Of a stretch of DNA of 18,336 bases, positions 7,769 through 16,874 are shown piece after piece. Under the pieces are notes generated by a model, which had not been told where the DNA came from, ran no database searches, and saw nothing but the letters and a program-made list of their open reading frames with translations. The DNA is from Endotrypanum monterogeii (taxonomy: Eukaryota; Euglenozoa; Kinetoplastea; Trypanosomatida; Trypanosomatidae), in the NCBI GenBank assembly GCA_000333855.2, contig CM007314.1, positions 1,379,110-1,397,445 on the forward strand. The letters are read 5' to 3'. The number at the start of each line of letters is the position of its first letter. Positions within the stretch are counted from its first letter, which is position 1. The translations under genes and the position numbers were made by a program.

Positions 7769-8831
7769 GCGGGCGCGTGTGTCTTTTTGCGTGTTTCATT
7801 TTCTCTCGGCAGACGTGCATCTCGGTGAATTTGCGGCCACGCGGAATAGTGAACTCCCTTGAGTGACCAGGGTCTTCTCCTTTTTTTTTTCAAGACGAAG
7901 AAAGGGAAAGAAGCGACCTCCGTTGTAACGATTGTGCTCACTAGTGTCTGCAATGGCAGCTCTGTATCGATGAACCATAGTTATCCAAACGGGTGCTTAT
8001 GGTCAACAAAGTTGAGGCTCAGAGGGAGAGCACTGCTGAACAACGCAGGTCAAAAAATCTCTGTTGCTTCCTTCTTTCCCTATGAGGGGTGCCGCCACCC
8101 CCATGCTTGAGGGCTCCTTTGTTTTCCCTCTTGCTTGGTGTGCGCTTCGTCTTCTCTGTGCTGCGAATGGGCAGCTGCAGATGGCTATCCAGACCTCTCA
8201 CTTTGTCGTGTTTTTCTGTGCTCGCCATGTTCCCTTCCCCTTTTTTTGATCTCGCCAAACTACATCGACGTGCGACGAATGTCGCAGCGGGAATAGATTT
8301 TCAACGGTACCTCTTCTCAGCACGAACATACATACCTCCCCCCCCAAAAAAAACACACACACATCAAGTATCTCAAAATCATTTCTGTTTTTCGTGGTAT
8401 AGTAATAGTTGTAGAGAGAGAGAGACACATGCACAGTCCACCCATAGTATCGTACAGCTCTCATTATCGTTGTTGTATTGACGGCCGTGCAAACTACATC
8501 CCCGCATACGAGGGCACACGTTCAGAGTGAAGCATATACATTCTAGAGAGTCCTCAGTGTCCTTGCTTTGGCACGTGCTTTCTCATCCGTGCACACTGCT
8601 GCAGTGCGCTCTCTAGTTTACACAAGTGGCTCGGAATCACCGAAGAGGGGAGAAGGGGGTGGGCTGAGGGTCGCATGTGCACCATTCGCGAGTTGTCTCG
8701 TCCCCATTTTTATTGATTGTGATAGCTTAAGCAGCATCCACTGGCTCGAAGGTCAACACGTCCACGACTAGGACTGTGTGTGTGTGTGTAAAGAAAAACA
8801 TCAATAGAGCAGATTCATTCTAGTCAGAGCC
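7769..8831 (+). other. Spacer between Mago and the CCCH protein gene
   Basis: No supported gene lies here. The stretch contains T-rich runs (7881-7890, 8240-8247), a C/A homopolymer pair near 8337-8352, a short GA run at 8412-8425 and a GT run near 8777-8789. A candidate splice acceptor for the next gene is at 8724-8725. Confidence 0.6.
8694..8725 (+). promoter_or_regulatory. Candidate trans-splice acceptor for the CCCH protein gene
   Basis: The pyrimidine-rich stretch from about 8694 to 8712 is followed by AG at 8724-8725. The first ATG downstream is 8832. The tract is shorter and less pure than those of the neighbouring genes. Confidence 0.4.
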
Positions 8832-9635
8832 ATGTCTTTTTCCGTCAAAGGTTGCAGCTACTCGTCGTCGCACCCCAGTCCTGCTATGCACCCCTACGTC
8901 TCGCCATCATTGCTGCCGCAGACTCACGGGCAGCAAGCACCGCCATCCTTTTCCTTGGGGGACGAGCAGTATGTCGGGGTACCGAAGCGTGTCGGCATTG
9001 ATCCCACCAAATACAAGACAACCATCTGTCGAAACTGGGAACAGACAGGAACGTGCACCTTCCGCGGCTGCACCTTTGCCCACGGTGCTGAGGAGCTTCG
9101 CGCACCTGTGCGGCCTGATGGGCACGCACCAGTACTCCGGCCACAGCACATCTCACCGAGTAACACGCCTCCTCTGCGTGCATCACAGCCAACTCAGCCG
9201 CCGCCTCTTCCAGGTCACTACACGCTCGAGCAGTTACTGGATATGTTATACAAGGAGGTCCTACATCAACGCGAGCTGGTGACGGTCCACATTGAAGCCA
9301 ACACTACCCTGGAGGCCATGTTACGTCGAGAACAGATGCTACACGATGCATCCAAGAAGCAGCTAAAGGAAAAGACACAACAGTGTGAGTTACTCGCCAG
9401 GGAACTGCTCGCCCGCAATGAGCAACTGCGCAAAGTGGCGGACAGCTCTCCAGAGATTAAGACTCTGCTTGACCAGTGGGAGACACAGCTAGCCAGTTTC
9501 TCAGAGGAGGATGTGAAGAAGGGAGAGGTTTTTCACACCAGCGTCGCTGCATCTTCAACAGATGACGGCGAGGATCCTGGGAAGGATTATGAGAACGCAT
9601 GCATTGAGGAACTTCTGCGAGCCCTTCAGCGATGA
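8832..9635 (+). CDS. Single CCCH zinc-finger protein with C-terminal coiled coil
   Basis: The 267-residue protein has one CCCH finger in a typical trypanosomatid setting (KYKTTICRNW, then GTC, CTFAHG). The ligands are Cys66, Cys75, Cys80 and His84, spaced C-X8-C-X4-C-X3-H rather than the more usual C-X8-C-X5-C-X3-H. Residues 1-50 are low-complexity, rich in Ser, Pro and His. Residues 97-130 are Pro-rich. Residues about 130-222 are rich in Leu, Glu, Gln and Lys with heptad-like spacing and probably form a coiled coil for self-association or partner binding. The tail has an acidic patch (244-254). CCCH proteins of this type usually bind mRNA and affect its stability or translation, which is a main level of gene control in trypanosomatids. 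That role is inferred from the family; I cannot name the orthologue. Confidence 0.85.
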   Translation: MSFSVKGCSYSSSHPSPAMHPYVSPSLLPQTHGQQAPPSFSLGDEQYVGVPKRVGIDPTKYKTTICRNWEQTGTCTFRGCTFAHGAEELRAPVRPDGHAPVLRPQHISPSNTPPLRASQPTQPPPLPGHYTLEQLLDMLYKEVLHQRELVTVHIEANTTLEAMLRREQMLHDASKKQLKEKTQQCELLARELLARNEQLRKVADSSPEIKTLLDQWETQLASFSEEDVKKGEVFHTSVAASSTDDGEDPGKDYENACIEELLRALQR

Positions 9636-10661
9636 GTTCGATGCTGTGATCTCAAATCTGTTTCTTCTACTAGTCCAATTATTGGTGCCTCTGCCCACGC
9701 TCAGCTCGACACTCGAATGAGTCAACACGTGCTCGTTGTTACAGGGGCAGAGAGATGATGGCAGGGGATACAGAGGGATGGCAGACGAGGGAGTTACTGA
9801 AAATTATTTGCCTTTTTTTTTCGTACCCCCCCCTCCCAACCGAGGACAACAAAAATAGGAAGCCGATGCTGCGATCCCACCTTGCCGCTCGACGTCTGCC
9901 GGCCGATGGAGGAGGTGACATCGGTCTTTTCCCGATTGGTGGGGACGGTTCATAGGCAGGCTGCGTGTATGAATGCCCCCCGGGGAGGTTTGAACGCATT
10001 GATCATTGGTTTCATCTCCTCCCCACCCCCTCGAGGTGTTTTCGGGTCTTCATGGACGGAGAGCGGGCGAGCGAGTGAGTGGCGGGGGGGGCGGTTGAAG
10101 AGTATACAAAGGCCTATTGGGGAATGTGTGGGGCAGACAACCCGTCGCCATGCGCATACGACTTTAAGGACGCGGGGCGGTTCGGGTTTCCTGTGCTGAG
10201 GTTGTGTTTTCATAGATGGAATGTACCCCTTTTTTCCAAATTGTCGTATGAAATGGGCAAAGGGGGCCTTCACAGACAACACGCTTCCTCCATACCATAG
10301 GGATATATATCTATATTGTTGTATCCCTGCACCTCTTTCAGGGTGGTGAATTTTCTGTTTTTTTCCTTGTGCTGTTCCATTGTCCAGAATTTCCGGGTTT
10401 TCTGCCGAATGCGTCTTTCCTGATCACCCTCTTGCATTCACTTTCGCACTTCACCATCCATGCACCTGTCCCTGTTTTCCGAACCCCCCCCCCCTCCCCT
10501 CCCCGACACACAAGCATATCTACGAGTGCACGGATGGTCAAGTTGATGGATGTGGAATCGAAACGGTGACGCTGGTATGCCACATTTCCATTCCTTTCCT
10601 TCCTTATCCTTCTAAGCCGCTCCGACCCATCCTGATGGTAGCTGTCTTCTCTCCTGTAGTG

Positions 10662-10668
10662 ATATATA

Positions 10669-10703
<35 letters not shown>

Positions 10704-10720
10704 GCGTGTGCGTGTGTGTG
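10662..10720. repeat. TA then GT microsatellite
   Basis: A TA run (10671-10700) follows a shorter AT stretch (10662-10669). It passes into a GT-rich run (10704-10720) with two C interruptions. Confidence 0.95.
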
Positions 10721-11768
10721 TTGAGGTGTCTTCCTCTTTCATCCTCATTGCTCAAAAACAGAAATGGAAGGAATTTTGGAACAGCGAGGAAAACAAAACT
10801 CAAGTACCTGAAATGAAGGAATACGATTGTCCTGGCGACAATAAGTTACAATGTTGCAAGCCTGAACCCTTCGTGCAGCCGTTCGTGCGGGTCATGGTGC
10901 AGGCCATGTAAGTGACTTGTGCTAGATGGCAGACTCATCAGCTGGCGCGTGTCTCGGTTCCACCTTCCTCGAAAACCCTATCCCGATCATCTCTTTTCTG
11001 CTCCCTTCCTCTCCTCTCCTCTCCTCTCCACCCCCAAACAAGTCTTTTTTCTTCACTCAACGTTGCCTTTTCGTATTGGAAGATTTTTGTTCCCCTTAAC
11101 ACGTGTCCCCTTTTCTTTTTTTGTTCCGCTGGGCCAAACACACTGCGTCTTTCAGCTGTGTCTTCTTCTTTATGCTCTTCTCACTTCACCTCACTTCACT
11201 TTGTCTCACTAAAACATCATCCCCAGCATTCTCCTCAAGCACACACGAGCACGACATATCAAGGGTACTCAGAGTGCTCGCGCGGCTGGTCTCCGTGTTT
11301 GTGTCTGCATTACTCTATTGCTCGCACTTCCACGTTATCGGCTCGTTGATCGACTGTCCCTAGAAACATACATATCCTTTCTGAGGGGAAGGTCTGTGTA
11401 TCGTAGCCGTCTCCTGTTCTCCACTGCTCTTGTTGTTTCACCCCCACGACTCGCAATCGTTTCCCCCAAGCATCTATGTTTCGCCTCTTGTTGTGAGTGC
11501 TTATCCATTGTTTGCGTAGCTTCCTCGTTTGTGTCGCGTTGCGCGTTCTCTTCTCCTCGCGCAGAAGCGATTCCCCTTCCAATTCTGTTTTCCCTTTTTT
11601 TGTCCTCCTCTCCCCTTTTCCCCTGTTCCGCAGAACGTGTCCGTGTTAGCGCTCTGATTAGGATATTTCACTTTGATTTCTTTCCAGAGCGCATAACTCT
11701 GTTCTGTCTCTCCCCGTTTTTTATGTTTACGTTATCCTTGACTATTTGAGCGTTTTTAGCGCGATAAT

Positions 11769-11825
11769 CACACACACATACATACACACACACACACACA
11801 CACATACACACACACACACACACAC
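11769..11825. repeat. CA microsatellite
   Basis: CA repeats of about 57 bases are interrupted by a few T substitutions (near 11779, 11783 and 11805). Confidence 0.95.
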
Positions 11826-11924
11826 GTGTCCGTTCCCCACCTTACTGTGTCGTGCTTCCACCCGACCTCTTTCTCCTGTCCAAGTTCTGCTCGACGTTAG
11901 TGAGTTTGTTTCTCCGTCGCAACA

Positions 11925-12013
11925 CTTCTGTTTTCCTTTTGCTTTTTTTTTTCTATTTGATTATTTTTTTTTTCATACTGCTTCGCCGCGGCGCTTATTC
12001 TCTGCTTTCCTAG
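11925..12013 (+). promoter_or_regulatory. Strong polypyrimidine tract and trans-splice acceptor for SRPK
   Basis: Long T-rich tracts, including runs of T at about 11944-11952 and 11966-11974, end at AG 12012-12013. The first ATG after it is 12075. This is the clearest acceptor in the window. Confidence 0.7.
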
Positions 12014-12074
12014 AGAAAACATCACACAACATAACGCCGTAGCGCACACGGACGCGGTCGCGGGAATTTAAAAA

Positions 12075-14303
12075 ATGGGGAAGTCAAAAAAACACGGGAA
12101 ATCAGCTAAAGGTGCATCAAAGAAAGGGAATAAGGGCGACAAAAACAAGCGCAAGGGCAGGTTCATAGATCCTACGAGCAGTGTAAGTCGTGATGTGCGT
12201 GAGAGTGTAGCGGCTCTTGTTGAGGAGATCGAGCGCGAGGAGCCCGTAGTGAAGGAGAAACCACGGCAGGTAAACAAAAGCGAGAAAAAGCGAAAGGAGG
12301 TCGCGGATAAAGAAAATGTCGCCAACAGAAGCGACGCCGCAAAAGAGCAGGGGCGTGTCGTGTCTGATCGAGATAAGCAACAACAAAACACGGCGGATCA
12401 GAGTGACGACGACGACGACGACAAAAAAAGCAGCAATGATCACGACGACGACGGCGGCACTGATGAGGACTACAGTGATACGGCTAACGAGCCCTCTCGG
12501 GAGTACCGCAAGGGCGGTTACCATCACGTTGTGGTCGGCGAGGTCTACAACGATCGCTACCGCATCGTCAAGAAGTTGGGCTGGGGCTACTTCTCCACGG
12601 TGTGGTTGGTCTGGGACTACCAGATGGAGCGTTACCAGGCTATGAAAATTCAGAAATCTGCCGCGAGCTATAGTGAGGCCGCCTACGATGAGATCAAGCT
12701 GCTCTCTGAGATTATGGAGGCTGATCCCCACAAAAAACGGTGTTGTGCCCGATTGAACGACTACTTCAGTCATACAGGTCCTAACGGGACGCATGTTTGC
12801 ATGGTTTTTGATGTCTACGGTGAGAATTTGCTGTCCTTGATGGAGCGCTACGAGTACCGCGGCATTCCGCTTCCGATTGTCAAGTGCATTGCTCGGCAGG
12901 TGCTCATAGCCCTTTATCACATCAACTCTGTTGACATCATTCACACCGACCTGAAGCCGGAAAATGTGCTTCTGTCAACCCCGAAGCACTCTATAATATC
13001 ACTAATGAAACAGTTTCGGCCCCCTCCACTTCATCAGCGACCGAAGCTCATGGAGCGTGACCCCAAGACAATGACCAAATCACAGCGGAGACGTTACTAC
13101 AAGAAACGGGCTAAGGAGGAGCGAAGGGTGTTGCAGGGAGGAGAAGATGCCGCCGACAAATCTAGTGGCGACGAGCGAGACAGTAAGGAGAGAAGTGATG
13201 CCGACACCGAGGCGAGTAAGACAGACCCGGAATGGGAGGTCGAACGGTTTCATCATATCATCTTGGCTGACTTTGGTAATAGCTGCTGGACGTACAAACA
13301 GTTCACGGACGAGGTGCAGACACGGCAGTATCGCTGTCCCGAAGTCATTTTAGGGGAGCCGTACTCGACGCCAATAGACGTTTGGTCCTGCGCCTGCATG
13401 CTTTTCGAGCTGATCACTGGCCAGTTCCTCTTCGATCCCAAGAAAGGGGGCGACTACTCGCGCGACGAGGATCACCTTGCCTTGATGAGTGAGCTTCTTG
13501 GTGACCTTCCGGAGAGCATGCGCCTGGGCAACGGGAAGTATCGCAGCTATTATTATAACTCAAAAGGAGAATTACGAAACATTAAGGACCTCCAGTACTG
13601 GGTGTTAGAAGACGTTCTCCATCAGAGACACAAATTTACAAAAAAGAAGGCCAAGGAAATTGCCGACTTTTTGCTTCCCATGCTGGAGTATGTGCCCTCT
13701 ATGCGTGCGACCCCCGCTACAATGCTGCGTGATCACGACGCTTTCTTCGACATCCAAGACGACGACTACGCGCCGCTTTGTTTTGTTGACGAGCAAACTG
13801 ATGAAGATACCGCCTCGGATGAGGAGGAGGAGGAGGGGGAGGAGAGTGACAGCGATCTTTCCTCCGAGACCCGCTCGTCGACCTTTTCCAGTGAGCATAA
13901 AGTTTCCCGCTCGCGCCAGCTGGACAACGATGGCGACTCCTCTGAAGCTTTTCGGTATTGGGAGGAGCATCCAATTCTCAATCGCACATACTTGGAGAGT
14001 CGGGGGCTAACGGTTAAGGATATTCAGTGGGTGCTCGCTGGGAACGTATTGGACGATGCCTCAGCCCATGAGGCTGCAGTGGAGGTGATTCGTCTTCTCT
14101 CAGAAGAGACGGAACGTCTTTCAAACGATCGCGATAGCGACGGACACGAGGCAGACAATGAGGATGGGGGTGACAGCAAGGACGATGACGCAGGGGAACT
14201 CACGCAGTGCTGTGTGAATGTAGGTGATGCGGCTACGTCTAAAGCAGGCGCTGAAGACTCCGCGCATGAGGAGGATGAGGAGAGTGATGAGGACACTGAA
14301 TAG
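12075..14303 (+). CDS. SRPK: SRPK-family serine/threonine protein kinase
   Basis: The 742-residue protein has a Lys-rich N-terminus (1-30), an acidic/Ser tract (108-135) and a split kinase domain. In the first lobe the Gly loop is LGWGYFSTVW (168-177), the ATP lysine is Lys191 and the helix C glutamate is Glu206. The catalytic loop HTDLKPEN (290-297, Asp292) carries the HTD typical of SRPKs. A charged spacer (about 301-390) precedes DFG (399-401) and QYRCPEV (418-424). The lobe continues through DVWS (435-438) to about 560. SRPKs phosphorylate Arg-Ser repeats in splicing factors and shuttle between cytoplasm and nucleus. The spacer is shorter than in mammalian SRPKs, as I recall. A long acidic tail follows (571-742), interrupted by a less acidic, probably helical segment (about 624-684) of unknown role. 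The start is the first ATG after the splice acceptor at 12012-12013. All catalytic residues are present. Confidence 0.95.
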   Translation: MGKSKKHGKSAKGASKKGNKGDKNKRKGRFIDPTSSVSRDVRESVAALVEEIEREEPVVKEKPRQVNKSEKKRKEVADKENVANRSDAAKEQGRVVSDRDKQQQNTADQSDDDDDDKKSSNDHDDDGGTDEDYSDTANEPSREYRKGGYHHVVVGEVYNDRYRIVKKLGWGYFSTVWLVWDYQMERYQAMKIQKSAASYSEAAYDEIKLLSEIMEADPHKKRCCARLNDYFSHTGPNGTHVCMVFDVYGENLLSLMERYEYRGIPLPIVKCIARQVLIALYHINSVDIIHTDLKPENVLLSTPKHSIISLMKQFRPPPLHQRPKLMERDPKTMTKSQRRRYYKKRAKEERRVLQGGEDAADKSSGDERDSKERSDADTEASKTDPEWEVERFHHIILADFGNSCWTYKQFTDEVQTRQYRCPEVILGEPYSTPIDVWSCACMLFELITGQFLFDPKKGGDYSRDEDHLALMSELLGDLPESMRLGNGKYRSYYYNSKGELRNIKDLQYWVLEDVLHQRHKFTKKKAKEIADFLLPMLEYVPSMRATPATMLRDHDAFFDIQDDDYAPLCFVDEQTDEDTASDEEEEEGEESDSDLSSETRSSTFSSEHKVSRSRQLDNDGDSSEAFRYWEEHPILNRTYLESRGLTVKDIQWVLAGNVLDDASAHEAAVEVIRLLSEETERLSNDRDSDGHEADNEDGGDSKDDDAGELTQCCVNVGDAATSKAGAEDSAHEEDEESDEDTE

Positions 14304-15016
14304 AAGGTAACTTTATGTTAAAGATTGACACAAACCAACAAGAATAGGAATAAGGAGGAGGAAACACAAACGCATGTTTCATACTGAGCGTGTTACACTC
14401 AACGATCCACACACACCCACACGCATATATATATATATATATATATATATAGACGTTGAAAGAGAAAGGAGAAGGGCAATGTTGTTCTCTCTCTCCCCCT
14501 CTGCTCCGTTTTAGGTCTTCACTGGCGTGTAAGTGAACTCTCATACTACCCTTCAGGAATGACAGGTACAGGTTTTGCACTTCTAGGAACGCAAGTGCTC
14601 CAGGGAATATTTCCAACCTTACATGTGGGAATGTCTGCACGGAGAACGTATGCACTACCAGTCTTGCTCCGTAGAGCGCATGGTAGTGGGGGCTGTCTAC
14701 TCCCCCCCCCCTTTCCAATGGTAGTAGCGTTAACTTCTTCCACCCATCCCTACCTCTCCCCCTCAATTTTTATGTGTTGTCTTTCAACGATTTCCTCTTC
14801 GTTGCCCTTCCATTACCTGATCACTTCCACCACCCCCTCGCTTCTTGATTGTTGGCCAATGCTTTCCCCCATTATGCTGTTGTGCTTCATTGGGGTGTGA
14901 ATTCGCTTTCATTCCCTTTGTTTCCATTGTTCAATGCTGCTTTGTTTCGGTCCACACAACACTACACTACACAACACAACACCATTGCGTGAAGATATTA
15001 CGTGGTGGTTTCCATA
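14304..15016 (+). other. Spacer between SRPK and RPS14
   Basis: The spacer holds an AT microsatellite at 14425-14451, a short C run near 14702-14711, C/T-rich DNA from about 14747 to 14950 and an ACA/CTAC-rich stretch just before the RPS14 start. A candidate splice acceptor is AG 14993-14994, leaving a 22-base 5' UTR. No gene is supported. Confidence 0.6.
14425..14451. repeat. AT microsatellite
   Basis: An uninterrupted AT run of 27 bases lies in the presumed SRPK 3' UTR. Confidence 0.95.
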
Positions 15017-15451
15017 ATGTCCAAGAAGCAGGAAGTCAAGGAATACGGCCCGAACGTGAAGAAGGGCGATCTCGTGTACGGTGTGGTGCACATCTTCGCT
15101 TCCTTCAATGACACGTTCGTGCACGTGACAGACACATCTGGCCGCGAAACCTACGTCAAGGTCACCGGCGGTATGAAGGTGAAGGCCGATCGCGATGAGT
15201 CCTCTCCCTACGCTGCCATGATGGCCGCCCAGGACGTCGTCGCTCGCTGCAAGGAGTGCGGCATCAACGCTCTCCACGTCAAGATGCGCGCCGTCGGTGG
15301 TGTGCGCACCAAGTCTCCTGGCCCTGGCGCCCAGGCCGCCCTCCGCGCGCTCGCCCGTGCTGGCATGAAAATTGGTCGCATTGAGGATGTCACCCCGATC
15401 CCGACCGATTCCACCCGCCGCAAGGGCTCTCGCCGTGGTCGTCGTCTATGA
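15017..15451 (+). CDS. RPS14: 40S ribosomal protein S14 (uS11)
   Basis: The 144-residue protein matches eukaryotic S14 (uS11) from end to end. It has [18 protein letters not shown] near residues 27-44, [18 protein letters not shown], and the family's C-terminal half with [33 protein letters not shown] and a basic RRGRRL end. It binds 18S rRNA at the platform of the small subunit. Codons favour C or G in the third position more strongly than in the neighbouring genes, as expected for an abundant protein. The frame extends five codons upstream to 15002, but that begins with a non-ATG codon. The first Met, MSKKQE at 15017, fits the known family N-terminus. Confidence 0.98.
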   Translation: MSKKQEVKEYGPNVKKGDLVYGVVHIFASFNDTFVHVTDTSGRETYVKVTGGMKVKADRDESSPYAAMMAAQDVVARCKECGINALHVKMRAVGGVRTKSPGPGAQAALRALARAGMKIGRIEDVTPIPTDSTRRKGSRRGRRL

Positions 15452-16328
15452 GAACCCTGTTACCTCGATGCTTCCTTGACATCTACACAGTCGGAAGGGA
15501 CGCGAGCAGCGGTTTTTTTTTGTTTCTCTTTTTTTTTTTTTGTGATTTCTCTTCGTTATTTACCTGTTTTACATCCGCCACTCAAAAAAAAAAAGCGAAA
15601 GCACACGGCCGTTCTTCATTTCCTCCCTCTCCCTGACGTACACCAGTTCTTCTAGTAAACACGCAATAATTCTCTCGTCTCCAAAGGGTGCTTTTAAAGA
15701 ATATATGCTCATTTCGGGAAGAGGGGGGGGGAGAGGACAACGTGTAGTATTAAAGGCAATGTGGAGGGTCACTAGGCCACCTTTTAGCCAACGGTGGCTT
15801 CAGGTCTCGTCACCAAGGAGTTTCTGTACTCCTCCGCCCGTGCGATGATTCTTTGCCCACTAGGGGCCTCATTTTGACTTTATGCAACGATGCTACTGCG
15901 TCGCGTCTCAGCGTGTGGCGGGAGCGATGGCGGCTGGAATGCGTAGGGGATACCGCTGCCAACTGACGAGAGCAATCATGTCTGGGAGGTTGCTTCTACG
16001 TGTCCGTCTCTACCCATGAATAGAAAGCCTTAATTTTTTCTCCTTTCCCTGCCTCGCACTGCCTCGTTGACCTTTCGTTTATTTCCACGCCTTCAACTGC
16101 TTCTTTCCCATTCCCCACGTACTCTCTCCACTGGTGGACGCTGGAAATCAACACACACCTCTGCGTATTCGAGAAAGAGAAGAGGAAGAAAAAAGAGGAG
16201 TGTACGTGTTCTGCTCTTTGCCTGTTCCCCGCTCGTTCGCGTCGCACCCCTCAGCATCTTTACCAAATCACATTCCCCGTCTTCTGTTTCTTGAGACTAT
16301 CTATTTATTGTGTGTTTTGTAGTTGAGA
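15452..16328 (+). other. Spacer between RPS14 and ATP synthase delta
   Basis: The spacer contains T homopolymers (15512-15519, 15528-15541), an A run (15585-15594) and a G run (15724-15731). C/T-rich DNA follows from about 16030, leading to the next splice region. I see no credible coding frame or RNA gene. Confidence 0.6.
16209..16254 (+). promoter_or_regulatory. Candidate trans-splice acceptor for ATP synthase delta
   Basis: C/T-rich DNA ends at AG 16253-16254. Two later AGs (about 16294 and 16321) are alternatives. In every case the first ATG is 16329. Confidence 0.5.
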
Positions 16329-16874
16329 ATGTTCCGGTTCTGCGGTCGACGCCTGGTGGCGCGCACGCTGCCCCTCCTTGCTGAACACCCCCAGATGCCT
16401 GAGGCATTCGAGTTTATCGAGCACAAAGTTGTTGACAAGGATATTCATTCCGCCTACGAAAACATGGAAACGTTGCGCCTCACCATCACCCGCCAGGACG
16501 AGTTTATCTTCAGGGAGACGCCGGTGAAATGCGTTACAATTATGGGTGTGAACGGTGAGAGCGGCGTGTACCCCGGTCACGCCTACGAAATCACGCAGAT
16601 GTCCCCGGCACCCCTTTCCGTGGAAATGCCAGATGGGACTGTGAAAAAGTTTTTCACGAGCGGCGGTTTCGCCCACACTAACAATGAAGGCTCCTGTGAT
16701 ATTAACTGCGTTGAGTGCATCCCTCTTGCGGATCTGGACCTCGACGCAGCGGAAAAGGCTCTTGCGCAGCAGCAATCGGCTCTGACGAGCGCTCAGGACG
16801 AAAAGGCAAAGGCAGTGGTTGAGATTCGGATTGGTGTACTGGAGTCGGTTGTCCAGGCCCTGAAGCACGCATAG
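16329..16874 (+). CDS. Mitochondrial ATP synthase F1 subunit delta (bacterial epsilon homologue)
   Basis: The product has 181 residues. Residues 1-20 are Arg-rich and hydrophobic with no acidic residue before Glu19, fitting a mitochondrial import signal. Residues about 48-135 form the N-terminal beta-sandwich domain of the ATP synthase delta/epsilon family, with diagnostic GESGVYPGHA (76-85) and SGGFAHTNN (111-119). Residues about 136-178 form the C-terminal helical pair rich in Ala, Glu, Gln and Lys. The subunit sits in the central stalk of F1 and couples the c-ring to subunit gamma. The name delta follows mitochondrial usage; the bacterial name is epsilon. The frame opens two codons earlier at a TTG (16323), but ATG 16329 is the first ATG after every candidate splice site. 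Nothing looks broken. Confidence 0.93.
   Translation: MFRFCGRRLVARTLPLLAEHPQMPEAFEFIEHKVVDKDIHSAYENMETLRLTITRQDEFIFRETPVKCVTIMGVNGESGVYPGHAYEITQMSPAPLSVEMPDGTVKKFFTSGGFAHTNNEGSCDINCVECIPLADLDLDAAEKALAQQQSALTSAQDEKAKAVVEIRIGVLESVVQALKHA

Larger units (their letters stand above)
9636..12074 (+). other. Long spacer upstream of SRPK, pyrimidine-rich in its second half
   Basis: This is the longest gene-free stretch, 2.4 kb. The first part (9636-10660) is mixed sequence with small open frames that lack family features. A TA run then a GT run lie at 10662-10720. From about 10960 to 12010 the + strand is dominated by C and T, including CTCCT repeats near 11010-11029 and a CA microsatellite at 11769-11825. 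Open frames in this zone reflect the base bias. The end of the stretch is the SRPK splice region. A long 3' UTR or a non-coding transcript is possible, but nothing identifies one. Confidence 0.6.

Noticed and set aside
10079..10300. Small + strand frame of 73 codons
   Set aside because: It starts with GTG after a G-rich run, has no splice signal directly upstream and no recognisable similarity.
10912..11749. Overlapping + strand frames of about 145 codons
   Set aside because: They translate the pyrimidine-rich spacer into Ser, Leu, Phe and Pro, and several frames are open at once, which indicates base bias rather than coding.
12117..12944. 275-codon minus-strand frame opposite the SRPK gene
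   Set aside because: It is antisense to a well-conserved kinase domain. Its Val/Leu-rich composition is what the acidic and Ser-rich SRPK codons give in reverse.
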